This document shows positions 23,946 to 36,081 of a stretch of DNA of 64,000 nt, piece by piece (position 1 is the stretch's first letter; each line of letters starts with the position of its first letter). Origin of the DNA: Symsagittifera roscoffensis (Eukaryota; Xenacoelomorpha; Acoela; Convolutidae); NCBI RefSeq assembly GCF_963678635.1, contig NC_087067.1, forward strand, positions 17,553,639 to 17,617,638, given 5' to 3'. The translations under genes and the position numbers were made by a program. The notes beneath the pieces are model-generated. The model worked only from the letters and a program-made list of their open reading frames with translations. It was not told the DNA's origin and did no database searches.

Positions 23946-25889
23946 AGAGCCTAAAGTTCAAAATCAACTAAATAGGAAAGGTTTGTTTTGACTTAGGACA
24001 ACTCCGGATTGAAGCTAAGCTGCCTATTTAAAAATTTCATGAGAGGGGTATAATAAACGACCTATTTTCGATTGTTTTTTGATTTCAAGGTTGCCTAACC
24101 CTTCCTTATTGTCGAGAACAACGTAAAAAAGCCTTATTCAACCTTTGCTACCGTTTTATAGTGATATAATGATGTTCCAGAAAGTTTTTACAGAGCGTGA
24201 ATAATCTACCTTCAAAAACCGGTGGTTTTGCCAAAAACAATCTAAAAAACTTTTTTTGTTCGATTTCTTCTACAAACAATTAGCTTGCGTTAAAACCTAT
24301 TTATGTTTTGATCTAACGGTACTAAGATGAGCTGACTCAGTAAAGTTGTTCCAGAGTTATAGAGCAAAACGCCTTTTACGAAAATTTATTGAAAAAACAT
24401 TCAAACTTATAGATTCCGCCTAACTTTTTCTGTAATTCTTGTCTTCTTGACCTAAAATTTTTGATCCGAGCTCAGAAGGCCTGTATTTTTCTAATTCAGT
24501 GCAAAAAAAATACCGATCTAAAACGTTTCACTTGAAAAAATTTGCCAAAAACAATGCTATTTGGACCCCTCCGGATTGTTGAACCCAATAAATCAAACTC
24601 GTTAAGCTCGATTTCAATGGCGCTAGGAAAGATGTTGGCAAACGGGTTCCTAAATCTGTCGATTCACTAGTCTATCTTACCCGAAGAAGAGTTTTTTTGT
24701 CACACAAAAATTTTAAAATAAAATTTTATTTTGCGGTGTTTCGTTTCTCCAAAAATCGCAAAAAGTCGGATTTTGGTACCCAATTAGTTCCAAAAACGTA
24801 TGATCTAAATTCAACCGGTTCCTCTAATTATATTAATTCAGTTACAATGTAACTCACTAACCCAGCGCTTTTTTTCCATTTCGAAAGTTATGGATATCTT
24901 AAAAATTGCAATTTGTGGGAGTGGAGATTAAAATATCACTTTTTTTACCCTAAAAACCGGTCTGCTTACGCTCTATTCAACAAAAAAACGGTGAAGTAAA
25001 ACTAAAATTGGTAAAATAAATAGTAGTACTAATATTATTATACTTCTCCGGGTCCGTTCAATATGCGAATTAAGGTGCTTATCTCGGAAAGTCACTGTCG
25101 AGCCCCACAGATTGATATCGTATTTTCTGTACCAAGAGGGATACAAAACTTGTTAACGTTACCCAACAGTCGATTGTTTATGTTCATGAGACCCTTTCTG
25201 CTGCTCCTTACACTGATTGCCGGATCACTCTTCCATTCTAAACTTTTGACCCTTCCGGATTGAGCGCATATTGGTATTAACGTGCTTGAATGATCAATCA
25301 ACCCTACAGAACAGGTACGCGAAAAAGGCCACAGTTCTAATCGTAACAACCTTATTTGATATAAATGAAATGCTCTAACAACAAAAAATCTAACAACAAC
25401 AAACAGAAAGTTCCGATCACATCTCTTTTGGTGGGGTGATTTCGAATGATTTTATTTTTTTTAAACTGATTTTGTTTTTTTTAGTTATTTTTATATTTTT
25501 CGGTTTTTCTTTTTCTTAGGTACTAAACTACTTTTGGTTCGGTTTTTTGTGGGTATTCGAGTGTTTTTAGTCATACACCCCTCAAGGAACCACTCTTCCG
25601 ACCCTCGGTTAAGGGCCTTATTTAGATTATCCGTTCGGCGCGGAATGATTCGTGAATGGGTCCGCCGATCATGATGTTAGGAGAACAACACCCAGGAGCA
25701 TCATAAAACATATATAAAACATTCGCCCGCAAGTACATACCGACGGAAATTAAAGCTGGCTTCTAAAACGACTGAAAAGCGTCTAAACACAGCTTCACAT
25801 GCTTTTGAGTGTCTCTACCAAATACAGCTGAATGTGTGGTCCAATAACACCGGGTTTACAAAGTCATTAAAATTGTAACATTCATCCTC
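23946..25889. other. Gene-free region between retroelement fragments
   Basis: No gene is recognised. It contains isolated copies of the ggacccctccggattg core. It may be a further remnant of a repeated element, but I cannot assign it. Confidence 0.4.
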
Positions 25890-27870
25890 TTACGTCACAT
25901 ATGATGTTAAGAGAAATATGCCCTATAAGCCTTGGCTCAAGGGTCAGGGACACTACCCCTTGTGTTTTTGTAACTCATTCTGTCGGAGCGAATTTGGTTC
26001 GCTTAAGACATGGGACTACAAAATCGCTTTTGCAGGTTAAAGGCCATTACCAAAGTACACCCCATACTCTAGAAATTAGAACGCCACCATGGCTATTTCT
26101 CTAAATACGTAATACACGCGAACGCCGTTAAAAACTGATTGAAACTCAAGTAAATAAATAATTTTTTTTATTAGTTTTCATTAGACAGTGGACCTTTGAT
26201 CCATTTCAAATGGATCAACCTAAGAACCGCCTTATCTCAACATGATTGTGAAAAAGACACTAAAGAAATTAAGTTCAATACTCACATGGTGATGGGACTC
26301 TAGAGTTGAGTAAAAAACGTAATTGAATCAACTCTAGAACCTTGAGGAAAAAACTCGTTACTATTCAAGTAGTTTTGTTCTCTGGACCAGTGTGTCGCTT
26401 CACTCGTCGATCTGCCCAATTATGGTTTTCCAATATTAACATTCCTGCAATTACTCTCCGGCGAATAATAATTTGTCTCCAGATTGATTTTAGCAATTAT
26501 AATTCGAGTCTTCTATTTTTATTGACTTCTTTTTCAGTTGCTGCGACAAATTTGAGCATGATATGGCGAGTTCGAAGTTTTCAAAAATTACTATTTCCCC
26601 CATAATCAAGATAAAAGTTCCAAATATGACCGACTGGCGCAAATATAAAGCTATTGGCCTAACCGCGCAATTTAAATAGTTGAATGCGAAAATAGTGAGC
26701 TCATGGTTAAGCCTTAGTATCCCCAGACCACGACGTCACTCATAAAATCAGGCCTACTACATTATTATCATATTAATAATAATTTTGTTCAGTAGATAAA
26801 AATCACCCTGTACATTGAATAAAGATCAGCCCTGTCCCTGAATTCTTAGCTTCTTATTATCTGAAATTGAATTTGATGTTAATTTAAAATCAATTCAGGC
26901 CATTCCGTGAAGGTAAAAGTTGTTAAAAATGCAATTAACCAAAAATCAACCTAAAACTCTCCTTACTTCAACATAACAATATAAAACAGACTCAAGAATC
27001 TTAAATTGGGTACTCACATACCGGCACACACTCTAGAATTGAGTAACTAAATTAATAGGTAACTCTAGAACAATTGGTAATCAAGTTTAACTCGAGGAGT
27101 TTTAAATGAATGAGTTTTAGCTTGAGAAATAAGTTTTTGGTCTGGACCATTGAGCAACTTAGGTTGTCCACCTTTCCAACGATGGTTCACTCTGGTCCAC
27201 TTCTGATTTGTTTCCTTCTTTACTTGCTATCACTCTGCCTTCTGTAAGAATAAGACAGCTCTACTCTCGCTCGAATTATGGATCGGAAATTGCGAATAGC
27301 AATTTCCCGCTGCTATTTTCGACTACTTTCCTGCGATTGTAGTTCGGTTCTTCTGATCTCAATTTCTGGTGTTTTCAGTTGTCGCGAGAAACTTGAGCAT
27401 GACTTGCTCAATTCGAGTTTTTGAAAAATTCCATTTCACCCCAAAATTAAGTCTTTTGCGTTGATCAAGGTCAAACTTCCAAATATGACCGACTGGCACA
27501 TACTCTCCGGAATCAAAATCGATGTCCTCATCGCGTGTCGTCGTCTGCCAGTGAGCCCCCAGAATGTTGAGTCTTGCTCAAGATACAGCGCCAGTGGTCA
27601 TTTACAGAAGTTTGCAGCAGATTTAACTTTATCTACACCCCAAAATTCACAACCAAGCAAAATTGTCGCATTATCGCTAAACAGCAATCAAAATCTGCAT
27701 ACACCTGCACCATAAATTTCCACTTTGTAAGCTAATGATTAAAATTTCTTTTGTCTTCTCCAATCAGAAAAATGTCATGCAGCATTTTGATTTATTTAAT
27801 AGATTCATACAATAGATAAATAGCATATTAATAACAATATATTTTTTGGTTCATGAAAATTTCTTTTCCG
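25890..27870 (-). repeat. LTR-like blocks at the 3' end of the giant element
   Basis: Two diverged, tandem copies of one block (about 25890-26870 and 26950-27870) share 'accgactggc', 'ctctagaa.tgagtaa', 'ggtctggacca' and 'gacaaa.ttgagcatga' words. Both have close relatives at 50555-52095. This looks like a long, internally duplicated LTR; exact borders and target duplications were not found. Confidence 0.6.
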
Positions 27871-27875
27871 TGACC

Positions 27876-30762
27876 TCAGATTTCATCCGAGTTAACACTC
27901 AAGCCTCTTTCCTTTCCCCTTGAGGTGCTGGGCCCTGATGCATTCGACACTGTAATCTGCCTCAGCAGCTCTTCCTCATCGTCAGAGTTGATCACGATCT
28001 CCTCTGAAGCCTTTAGTTGTTCGTAGGATCGCATCCATTCCCTCTGCTCTTGCAATTTCTTCGCATGATTCGACATACCCTCTCTTTAGATTCCCTGTTC
28101 AAGCAAAAAGAGTTATGCAAGCTCAAGCTCACGTTCTTCGCTAAGTCCTCCTCTAATATTGACTCCCTCGCCTTGGTATTGTCTCTAGACACCCTACCAA
28201 CTCTCTCCCAACCCGTAGTGATTGCATTACGATGGGTCAGCAAGGGTCTCTTGAAGGCTTCCGACCCTATCTCAGCCAGGAACTGTCGATATTCTCTCTG
28301 ATGCTTCTTCATGTGATCCTTCGTCACCGCGTATAACCAAGACGTCAATGTCGCTCGAAACCATGGGAAGAATCTTATGCGGCTCCACACGTGCCTGACC
28401 TACATAGGTATAGCGAATACTTTGCACGCAGTCTCAAACAACTCAAGCTTCCTGCTGTAATCAATAACTTGTATCGATTCCGCTGTCGGTGCCTTCAACT
28501 CCCGATATTTCGTCACGTTTTCCTCCATCCATCGCAACGCCAGCATTGAACTCACTGCCAGGAGGGTGACCTTTCATCGATGATCGGGTAATCCGATTGA
28601 CCGAACTTCCTCCACGTCCCATATAAAGCAGAGGTTCGAGTGCTCCGGATACCAAACCGTCTGTGCCAGACAGTGGCACGGGCATTCCCCATGTGTGAGG
28701 TTGATACTCCGGAGGTTGCGTTCTCCCGAAGCTTCCAGCAGAGGTTGTAGCTCCATCGTTTTTTCGTGTGTCCCATCATTCTCCTCCAGGGCTGGGGTAC
28801 TGTTCATCGGTTTCCCGATCTGTGCGAGTGATGCGACATTCGAGCCAGGCGTACGCACTTGGGTATCGAGAAGGCTTTGTCGATTAGTATCCTCTGACTG
28901 GATACTTCCACCATTGCCATGTGTAATGGGTAGTGGCTCCACACACGTTGGCCATCACCGATCCCACTAGCGACTTCGCGTTCACCGGCAAACTATAGGC
29001 TTCACTCACTGGAAACCCCATTTCAGCCTCAAGGGCAAACTTCCGCCCTCTGATGTGTTTGTGGGTTATTTGCAACGCCCCAGGCCATGACTCCACGCTC
29101 AACGCTGTCACTAAGTGGTGCTCGGACTCCAGCATCTCCAGCGACTGCAAGCTGCACGTCCTTGAGAAGAACCCCAACGCCGTTGCTATATTCACAGTAT
29201 TGTTCGTGTAACACTCAGCCACTATCTGTACTTCGCTCTTTTACTTCTCTGTGATGTCACCAAACCAAGTGGCTAAGTCTTCCTTCTGGAAAAACTGTAT
29301 CCTGACACAGGATCGTCCATCGCAAGAATGCTCTCCACTTCCACACATCAGGTCCAGACAACTACCGGGTTCTATCTTCTTCGCTGATTTATCTAGCTTG
29401 CTCATTGTTTCTTCCGACTCCTTACTATGGCGTAGGATCAGTTTGTGTACCAAATTCAGATTCCCCAAGTCCTCATCTTTCGTTGGTGACAGTCTCACTC
29501 GCTCCATGACTTCTTCAATCAAACTTGCATTGGGATGTGGGCACTAGGAAGGCCTCAGCAATTTCCAAACCGTCCCCAAATTCGTAATCAGCTTGCCGTT
29601 TCCATTTCCCATTTTCAATTCTACCCTCTTGTTCGAGCGCAGCACGCTAATTACTTCTGGTATCTTCTCAAGTGTCAGGACTAGGCTCGGCCTTTCCCTT
29701 TCCACTGGGTTAATCTCATTTGTCTTCTCTGTCCAGAACTTCAACAGCTCTGTCACTTCATAATTCTTGTGGGCGTTCCCGGCCTCCGAATCCAAGAAAG
29801 GGTTTTATGCTATCCCCATTACTCCAGACACATACTGATATTCCCCCGCTTGCTGGGTTTCGAGTAGTCTTCAGCCCGGGCTAAATTACGATGCACGTCA
29901 TGCCCCTCCTCGAACTCCTTGTTGTAGAACCTCCGTATTTCATCAAGTTTCCCGTGACTGTCCAGAGACTGTCTGGAGCCATCCTCCTTTTCGATTCCAG
30001 TACTCTGTAAACGTTCTCCCGTCCATAGTTTTACTTCCCATCACCTTATGATGACACGTCTGGATGGTACTGTCGGTCATCACGGACATTATCCATTTCA
30101 AGAAACAAGTGGCGTCTTTTCTCCTCGCCAGACTCAAACCGGAATTGATAAACCTCTAGACTTTTGTTGCCCAGCTTCAATTTATCAAGTGAGGTCAACA
30201 ACTCCAGCTCTATTCTCACCAAACTCCATGCTAACATCAGCTGTCCTGCTGTTCTGACAAAAGGATTTGCCATCAACGGCAACGCCGTTGAGGGTGTTCT
30301 CATCACCTCTTCGAAATAGTCCAGCAGCAACTTTTGCCAAGTTAGTGTCAGCTGGTTCCTCAACTCTAACTTATTAATCTCGGATTTCTGTTGGGTAGCC
30401 CAATGACGAGGCCTACGGGACACCCCACGATCAAGTTTCTTCAGGCAATCCTCCAGTTCTTTCATGGTCTCCGGAGCCACCCACAAAGGTCGAGCAGTAC
30501 TCCTCGTCGCATTTCTCTCAAGAGGAGCGCTAGCAACTTGTTTCCCAGTGGCCTGTTGTTGGTCGGAGAGCCATTATTTGCCAACGTCCACCTCCCAGTT
30601 TTGTCCACTCGTCGAACCCCTTTTGGTGTTTGCCTTCTGAGGTCTGAAGTCCTCCTCCGTTGTCGAGAACGTCGAGACTGCCATTCCCTTCATCACCTCG
30701 GCCAACTTCCGTGGTGCGGAGGTGCCCTTATAAGCCGCTGTCTTCCACCGCGCTAGAATCAT
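27876..30762 (-). pseudogene. Unrecognised frames at the 3' end of the accessory region
   Basis: A run of minus-strand open stretches: 30574-30762, 30046-30486, 29943-30137, 29544-29795, 29241-29522, 28884-29222, 28574-28942, 28013-28390 and 27876-28076. The base composition is the same as in the frames upstream. The last stretch is rich in Glu/Asp and Ser (VINSDDEEELLRQ). The 29241-29522 stretch has a Cys-rich segment (CLDLMCGSGEHSCDGRSC). I recognise no family. The block looks like one or two long genes, now broken. Confidence 0.5.
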
Positions 30763-30876
30763 GGGAGCCGTCTCCTTCAGATTCTTTTCTGAGGCTGCGT
30801 CCGCCGAGGGACTACTTAATTATTCTTCTCCTTTTCCGAGACCTTATTCCTTTACTCGGGGGCGTCGCCACTATCA

Positions 30877-32193
30877 TCACTGATTCGACATCTTTATCCC
30901 GGTCCGGCGTTTCCAATTTTTGCCTCCCCCTTCTCGAGCCTTAAGAATATTAATATCTTTAATCATATTACTAGTCTTATTCTTATCATCCCTTTCAACC
31001 TTAAACATTTTATCATCAGTTTTTTTGTTCAGAGTAGAGCTGTCTTTACATGCGTCATCTTCGGTCTTCTGCTCGGTTTCCCTCAGCTTGATCATCTTCC
31101 TTAGTAGCACCTTTCTCTCTTTTTCATCTAGTCCGGTACCCATCAAGACAGGTTCCCCGAACTTCACCACCGTGTTCCACAACTCTTCTTTGAACTCCTC
31201 CAGTGTAGTCTCGCTCTTCACTCTCTGGTCGAGTTCGCTCAGGAATTCTCGCCATGCTTTTTCGTCCAGTCTGTTCAGGAACATCCATTTATCGCCCTCA
31301 AAAGCGTTCCTCTTGCTTTCTTCGGTGCTTAAGAGCTTCATCCCCATGTTAGAGGTCTCACTCACCAAAAGCAATTCCAGATCTTTGCGAGCGGATCCCA
31401 TGGGTGGGGTGGCCGTGTTCGGCCAGTCGTCTCCACTCAAGTCTTGCATCAGCTCCTGCGCGATGAAATCTCTTTCAGCTGGGTCCTGGTCTGGTGTATT
31501 TCCCACCTCCATTTCTTCTCCCGCTTCACTGAGGGTCTCATCCTTGCTCTCCCCTTCCCCTGACTCAGCCTGTTCTTTCTCTAGTGCATCTCTGAATCTG
31601 TTCTTAACGAAGTGGCTTCTTTTATCTCCAGGGGTGCCCACCGATAAAGGCGACGGTGCTGCCGGGTCCAGCTTCTTATATTCAGTGAGGGCTATATATA
31701 GGGGACCTGCCGCATCAAGCCTCTTTTCCTCTTGTTTCAGCTCTAGCTCCTCCAGTCCGTAGGGCACTCGGTACTTCCTCGTGGCTAACTTCATTTCATC
31801 TTTCAGAGCAATGTGTCCCTCCTCCAAGATCACTCTTCCGTCGTCCCAAATCGGCAGCTTGTTCTCCAGCTCAGCCTCCTCGAGCGTCCTCAAGATGTCC
31901 CGAACCTCAAACTTCGGGGGCATTGAGCCTCTCATCTTCTTTGCCTGTGTCGTCCATGAGTTTATTTTGATGTCACATGTGTGGAAATAAACTGCGACTG
32001 AGTATCCAATGAACAAGGGATCCCAACCGTCCGTAAACTCTTTTTGTTGCTTCTCCACAAGGGCTCTTGCGTGTAGGGACGGGACCACCAGAGGGCTATT
32101 CATCCCCAGGGTCATTCTTCTGACCATCGATAATTGAGGGACGGTAGTGGACAAAACTTCTCGCTCAAGTGTCATTTCCAACTGCTTTTTCAC
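30877..32193 (-). CDS. Unrecognised accessory ORF (438 aa) of the giant element
   Basis: The longest non-repeat open frame in the window, ending 5 bases before the stop of nothing else and lying directly downstream of the 329-aa frame. The first 180 residues are mixed helical-looking sequence (RDILRTLEEAELENKLPIW, GLEELELKQEEKRLDAAG). Residues about 200-260 are acidic and Ser/Glu-rich, and residues about 300-370 are again helix-like with many Glu, Arg and Leu (DEKAWREFLSELDQRVK). The C-terminus is strongly basic and Lys-rich (GGGKNWKRRTGIK), as in nucleic-acid-binding tails. No enzyme motif or membrane segment is seen. A structural or nucleic-acid-binding role is a guess. The frame is open throughout in this copy. 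Confidence 0.6.
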   Translation of the reverse strand: MKKQLEMTLEREVLSTTVPQLSMVRRMTLGMNSPLVVPSLHARALVEKQQKEFTDGWDPLFIGYSVAVYFHTCDIKINSWTTQAKKMRGSMPPKFEVRDILRTLEEAELENKLPIWDDGRVILEEGHIALKDEMKLATRKYRVPYGLEELELKQEEKRLDAAGPLYIALTEYKKLDPAAPSPLSVGTPGDKRSHFVKNRFRDALEKEQAESGEGESKDETLSEAGEEMEVGNTPDQDPAERDFIAQELMQDLSGDDWPNTATPPMGSARKDLELLLVSETSNMGMKLLSTEESKRNAFEGDKWMFLNRLDEKAWREFLSELDQRVKSETTLEEFKEELWNTVVKFGEPVLMGTGLDEKERKVLLRKMIKLRETEQKTEDDACKDSSTLNKKTDDKMFKVERDDKNKTSNMIKDINILKAREGGGKNWKRRTGIKMSNQ

Positions 32194-32197
32194 CAGT

Positions 32198-33187
32198 TCA
32201 AAACTCCCTTTCCACGCCGGGATTCTTAAGACTTCTCCCCTCCGCTGTTACGGGATTCAAGTTCCAGAACTTGGGGTAAGCCTCGATGGGACCCTCACGT
32301 TTGCCCCCCATTCTGCACTGCAGTTGTCCCCCGAAGCTGAACACCATTAGCTCTGGGTCCTTCACTTTCCCGAAGAGTACCGTGTCGCTCATCCGCGCTC
32401 TCAGCTCTTCATGCCTGCACCAGATCAGCGCCGTCCTATGTAGCACACTTATTGAGCTCACGTGCACCACTGAATGCCGATATGCTGCCACAAGCGGATC
32501 AGGAATGGCGTATGTTACCGCCGGCCCGTAGATGCAGGTCACGACATCTCCAATCCCCCTTATCATCCCTAATGGGACAGATCTCATGGCCAAACACAAA
32601 TCTGTCAAGAGAGGTATACCTCCATTCGCCTCCTTCAACTCTTCTCTCGTCTTGGGATTTCTCTCCTCGCCCGTCAGGTATCGATTCTGCATTAGGAGAT
32701 ACTCCAATAGCAACGTCTTCAGCCCGGCAGCACACTTGTATGAATAAGTTTCCGCACTTGGGTGAGCCTTGCTTATCGACAGGGGTTCCCCATACTTCAT
32801 CAGTCGAAGAAACGCCATCAATTCTCCGTAGGTCAAGAGTACCAGTGTTAAGTATCCGTCAATTTGGAGCGTTTCCACACCCCTGCTGAACATGTAGGCC
32901 GGGCCCATATTGAACAGATATCTGGGGTAGACCAAGTACAGGGCCAGTAAGAGGTTAATGGGCATATTTAGTAATTCCTGCACGAAAGCATCGAAGATGG
33001 CATCCCCCGCATAGAACACTCTGCCCATGTACTTCCTCTCCCAGCATGTGCTTAAGAATCTCAATATTTCGTGGTTCTTTCTAGTCTTCAACTCGCCCTT
33101 CGCGTGCTCCCTCCAGAATCCTTCAAGGTTGACTTCATTTGCCGCTGTGACAAATCTTCCCACCGTTATCTCTCTGTTTTCTGCCAC
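32198..33187 (-). CDS. Unrecognised accessory ORF (329 aa) of the giant element
   Basis: An open frame whose stop lies only a few bases before the start of the 438-aa frame, so the two are back to back on the same strand. The sequence is mostly alpha-helical in appearance, with hydrophobic runs (LLNMPINLLLALYLVYPRYLF, about residues 72-92; LTLVLLTYGELMAFLRL, about 113-129). These could be buried helices or weak membrane segments; there is no signal peptide. Later residues include GGIPLLTDLCLAMRSVPLG and MSDTVLFGKVKDPELMVFSFGG. I recognise no family. Close packing with the 438-aa frame suggests a shared transcript or a single polyprotein region. Confidence 0.6.
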   Translation of the reverse strand: MAENREITVGRFVTAANEVNLEGFWREHAKGELKTRKNHEILRFLSTCWERKYMGRVFYAGDAIFDAFVQELLNMPINLLLALYLVYPRYLFNMGPAYMFSRGVETLQIDGYLTLVLLTYGELMAFLRLMKYGEPLSISKAHPSAETYSYKCAAGLKTLLLEYLLMQNRYLTGEERNPKTREELKEANGGIPLLTDLCLAMRSVPLGMIRGIGDVVTCIYGPAVTYAIPDPLVAAYRHSVVHVSSISVLHRTALIWCRHEELRARMSDTVLFGKVKDPELMVFSFGGQLQCRMGGKREGPIEAYPKFWNLNPVTAEGRSLKNPGVEREF

Positions 33188-33330
33188 TTCCAGCTGTCCC
33201 TCAAGAAACTCCCATAACTATTTGATGAGAGCTTGAGCACTCTCTCGCGTCTTGTGGCATTCTCAAGCCTTGGAGTCAGAAACGGCCACCTGCCTTTCTC
33301 TTGCGTTAAACGGTACCCCATCGATTCCAA

Positions 33331-34478
33331 CTACTTTTCGGCCGCAGCGACATTTTTCCTTTCGTTGCTCGGTCCCCTCGCCTTACTGGTGGAGCTCGTG
33401 ATTGTCAGATCCCTGCTCCGAAACCACAGGCTGGCTGTTAGCTGGCCTATTACTGGGTGATTATCCCTCGTCTCTGGATTGAACTTTAGTTGCCGAGCGA
33501 GATTCGACACTTCAAGACAGAGGACTTCATCCAGCACAATCAGAATATCCACCAACTCGTAGAACCATCTCAAAGCATGAGATACATCTGTCCATGCCGC
33601 TGCCAACTCCGACTTAAGAAGTCTCAAGTTTATTGGCTCCAGCTCGCGATTGGGAGCAGCCATAAGTATCCGCCACGCGTTCCCTTGTGCTATCAAGATC
33701 AACATTGCATACACCTACTGCAAGGCAGGCGGCATACTCGCGTAGCCCGGGGACATCGTAAATGCCACTCTTGTCTTGGGTCCACATCGAGAAACCACCG
33801 ACTCCTGCACCTCGTTCATCGCGGCGAACAACGTCTGGATTGCTTCCCAGATTTTCTTGGGTGTTGGTGCCTTACCTTTCAGGTGCTCCAAAGCCCTGCC
33901 GCGTGCAGGTGGTCGTTCATTCCCGCAAACAGCAGCAATTTAGGTTCGCAAGGCGTCTCCGACTTAATTGCTACCACCAGGGTCAGCATCTGGTTCAGGT
34001 CCGCCCCAGGCAGCAGATACTCTAAGGTCTCTGGCCAGAATAACTTCGGGGACGTCCCTTCGAACTCCGAACCCGCCACGATGATAACCCTCGCTGCTCC
34101 TGGATCCGATCGATCATACACTGCCAACGTTTTGGCCAACTATGAGCTTCCACAGGGTTTACCATATCTTGGATCCTCGGCCAGCTTTGGACCTCCAAAT
34201 GCGGCATCCGCGAGCCCCATGTCTTTCGGCTCAAGCAGCTTCTCCACCACTCTCAGCTTTGCGGGAGTCGCCACCCTGATTCTGGCTATACTCGTTCGAT
34301 GCTTGGGAGGTTCCACTACGAGTCCTGGACTCCCCAAATGCTTCAGGGGCCTGTAGCTGACTGGTCCCATTATCGATTTTTGCGGAAACCCAATCAAGTC
34401 TGCTGTCTCCAATGTCTTGGTTCTTAAGAAATGTGCCTCGTGGGCCTTCAACCAGTCCACGCAGTGGTGTCTACTCAA
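33331..34478 (-). pseudogene. Second SGNH-like accessory region, broken
   Basis: Open stretches at 34140-34478, 33879-34139 and 33331-33714. The middle one contains RVIIVAGSEFEG and, further on, LLLFAGMNDHLHAAG, where GMND resembles SGNH block III (GxND). A Pro-rich HLGSPGLVVEPPKHRT stretch precedes it. An SGNH-like fold is possible but less sure than for the region at 34733-35940. The downstream stretch (ELVDILIVLDEVLCLEVSNLA) is unassigned. Broken; a fossil part. Confidence 0.45.
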
Positions 34479-34732
34479 GCCTTAATGTGACACGTTCTTG
34501 AGCCCCAGGACTTCTGCCAACTCCTGCTTGCATGCTAAATCCTCGAAATCCAATTCTTTCACCCTCACCAGATATCGTGCTTTGCTCGTCTCTGCCGGTC
34601 TCTCCGCCTTCTAATTGTCCACCTCCACCACTGAAGACACCACCGAGCTTTAGGACGTGGATGACTCCGCCTCCTCTGCTTCCATCGGTGTGGATCCCAG
34701 TTGCCTGGTCCGGCTGCTCTGTGAGCTATCTC

Positions 34733-35940
34733 TCAAGTCGATTCTCGCTCCCAGACGGGCCTAGTTGCAAAGAAGGGAGGTATCGGTGGTGGACCAAAGG
34801 TGAACTGGGCTGTTTCCAGCATGTCTAACTCTAGAACGTTTATTTGCCTCTGGTAGACACCATTCAGCCACTCGATGCCCCTGGGCCTATCAAAATGAAA
34901 GTCATCCGAAGACGCATCATCCGGAAGCGAGCGTTCCATCATATCGGCCACATGCAACAATCTTACGGGGAGCACGCTCCTCTGCTGGATCTGTCTGGTT
35001 ATCTCGTTGATATTGCGCACTTTCTCATTCATCTCTCTCGCGTGCTGGTCGGCCTTCATGTTGTATGGAACAGTGCAAATGGTGATTATCGCGGGATCTA
35101 CATAAATCCTCAGCTCCTCAAGAATACAACTCATCTTCTCGTGCAGCCTCATCACTTTTCTCGACTCCCCCTGGACACGTCATTGGTCCCCATCATCAAA
35201 GTGACCGTGTACATCTTCACCATGTGTAACATCTCCAGAGACGCCAACATCTGCGGCGTTGCAGCTGCGGAAAAACTCAAGACTCCAACTTACCAATGTG
35301 ACTGGATTTGTGTCAGCACCCGTATCAGGCTGTCCCCTATAATCAAGTGGACCGCACCCTCTGGTATTCTTGGCTGTGTAAAGTATTCAGCCCAAGACGC
35401 TTCATGGAAGCAATCCCTCCGTTGTGCCGTTGTCCAGTCCATGCGGTTGTGCCTGTGATAGCTCGCGATTATTACATTCCTGACTGGATGGTCTCTCCAG
35501 GTGGGAGGTCGCTCTTCTCGTGCTGAACCGTCACGAGTCCTCGACTGCAACCTATCATGTAGCTCCTTGAGACGCGATGAAACCGTGCCGATTTGGCTAC
35601 TGCTAGGAGTTGAACTGGGAGTGTGTCCAAGGAGCGTGACCTCCATCAACGGCCGTATTTGTTGTGTATCTAGACCGCACACGGAGGGCACCGGCTCACG
35701 TGGTATCCACACTTCTAGCACCTCATTCATGTGCTCTTGGGCTACTAGGTCTAAATTAAATCGACCATTTGACCGGAGAACCTCATCCAACTCCATTCGC
35801 GACGCTGGTCTCAATCCTGTGGAGTCTGGTTCCATCGACCTCGTTTTCCTTTCCTTTTGCTTCGCGAACTCTCGTTGCTTCCTCTGTATCTTTTCAATCA
35901 CTGATTTTATCTGCTCGCAGTTCGCCTCATTCTCGCGCAC
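34733..35940 (-). pseudogene. SGNH (GDSL) hydrolase-like accessory region
   Basis: Minus-strand open stretches at 35290-35940 and 34733-35155. The first begins with a charged coiled-coil-like segment (IEKIQRKQREFAKQKERK) and ends with HLIIGDSLIRVLTQI, an SGNH block I with GDSL. A GTND word (block III) is visible near 35190. The second stretch ends with SDDFHFDRPRGIEWLN, a block V-like Asp-x-x-His. SGNH enzymes are Ser-His esterases or lipases, and an esterase of this kind is known from ORF1 of CR1-type LINEs. A diverged relative lies in the old copy at 23.0-23.6 kb. Broken; a fossil part of the element. Confidence 0.65.
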
Positions 35941-36081
35941 CTTTTGTGCCTACTGGTACTCCGCCCCAATCATACTCAGATCGCGCCCTGCTTGATCCCT
36001 CTCGAGGATCGCTTGATCTCTTTTCAGTTTCGCCTGATCCCTCTCAAGTTTCGCGCCATCCCTATCAAGGTTCGATTTGTC

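Noticed and set aside
30920-31762. Plus-strand ORF of 280 codons, Ser-rich
   Set aside because: Antisense shadow of the 438-codon minus-strand frame; its Ser/Leu richness mirrors Glu/Arg/Lys codons on the other strand.
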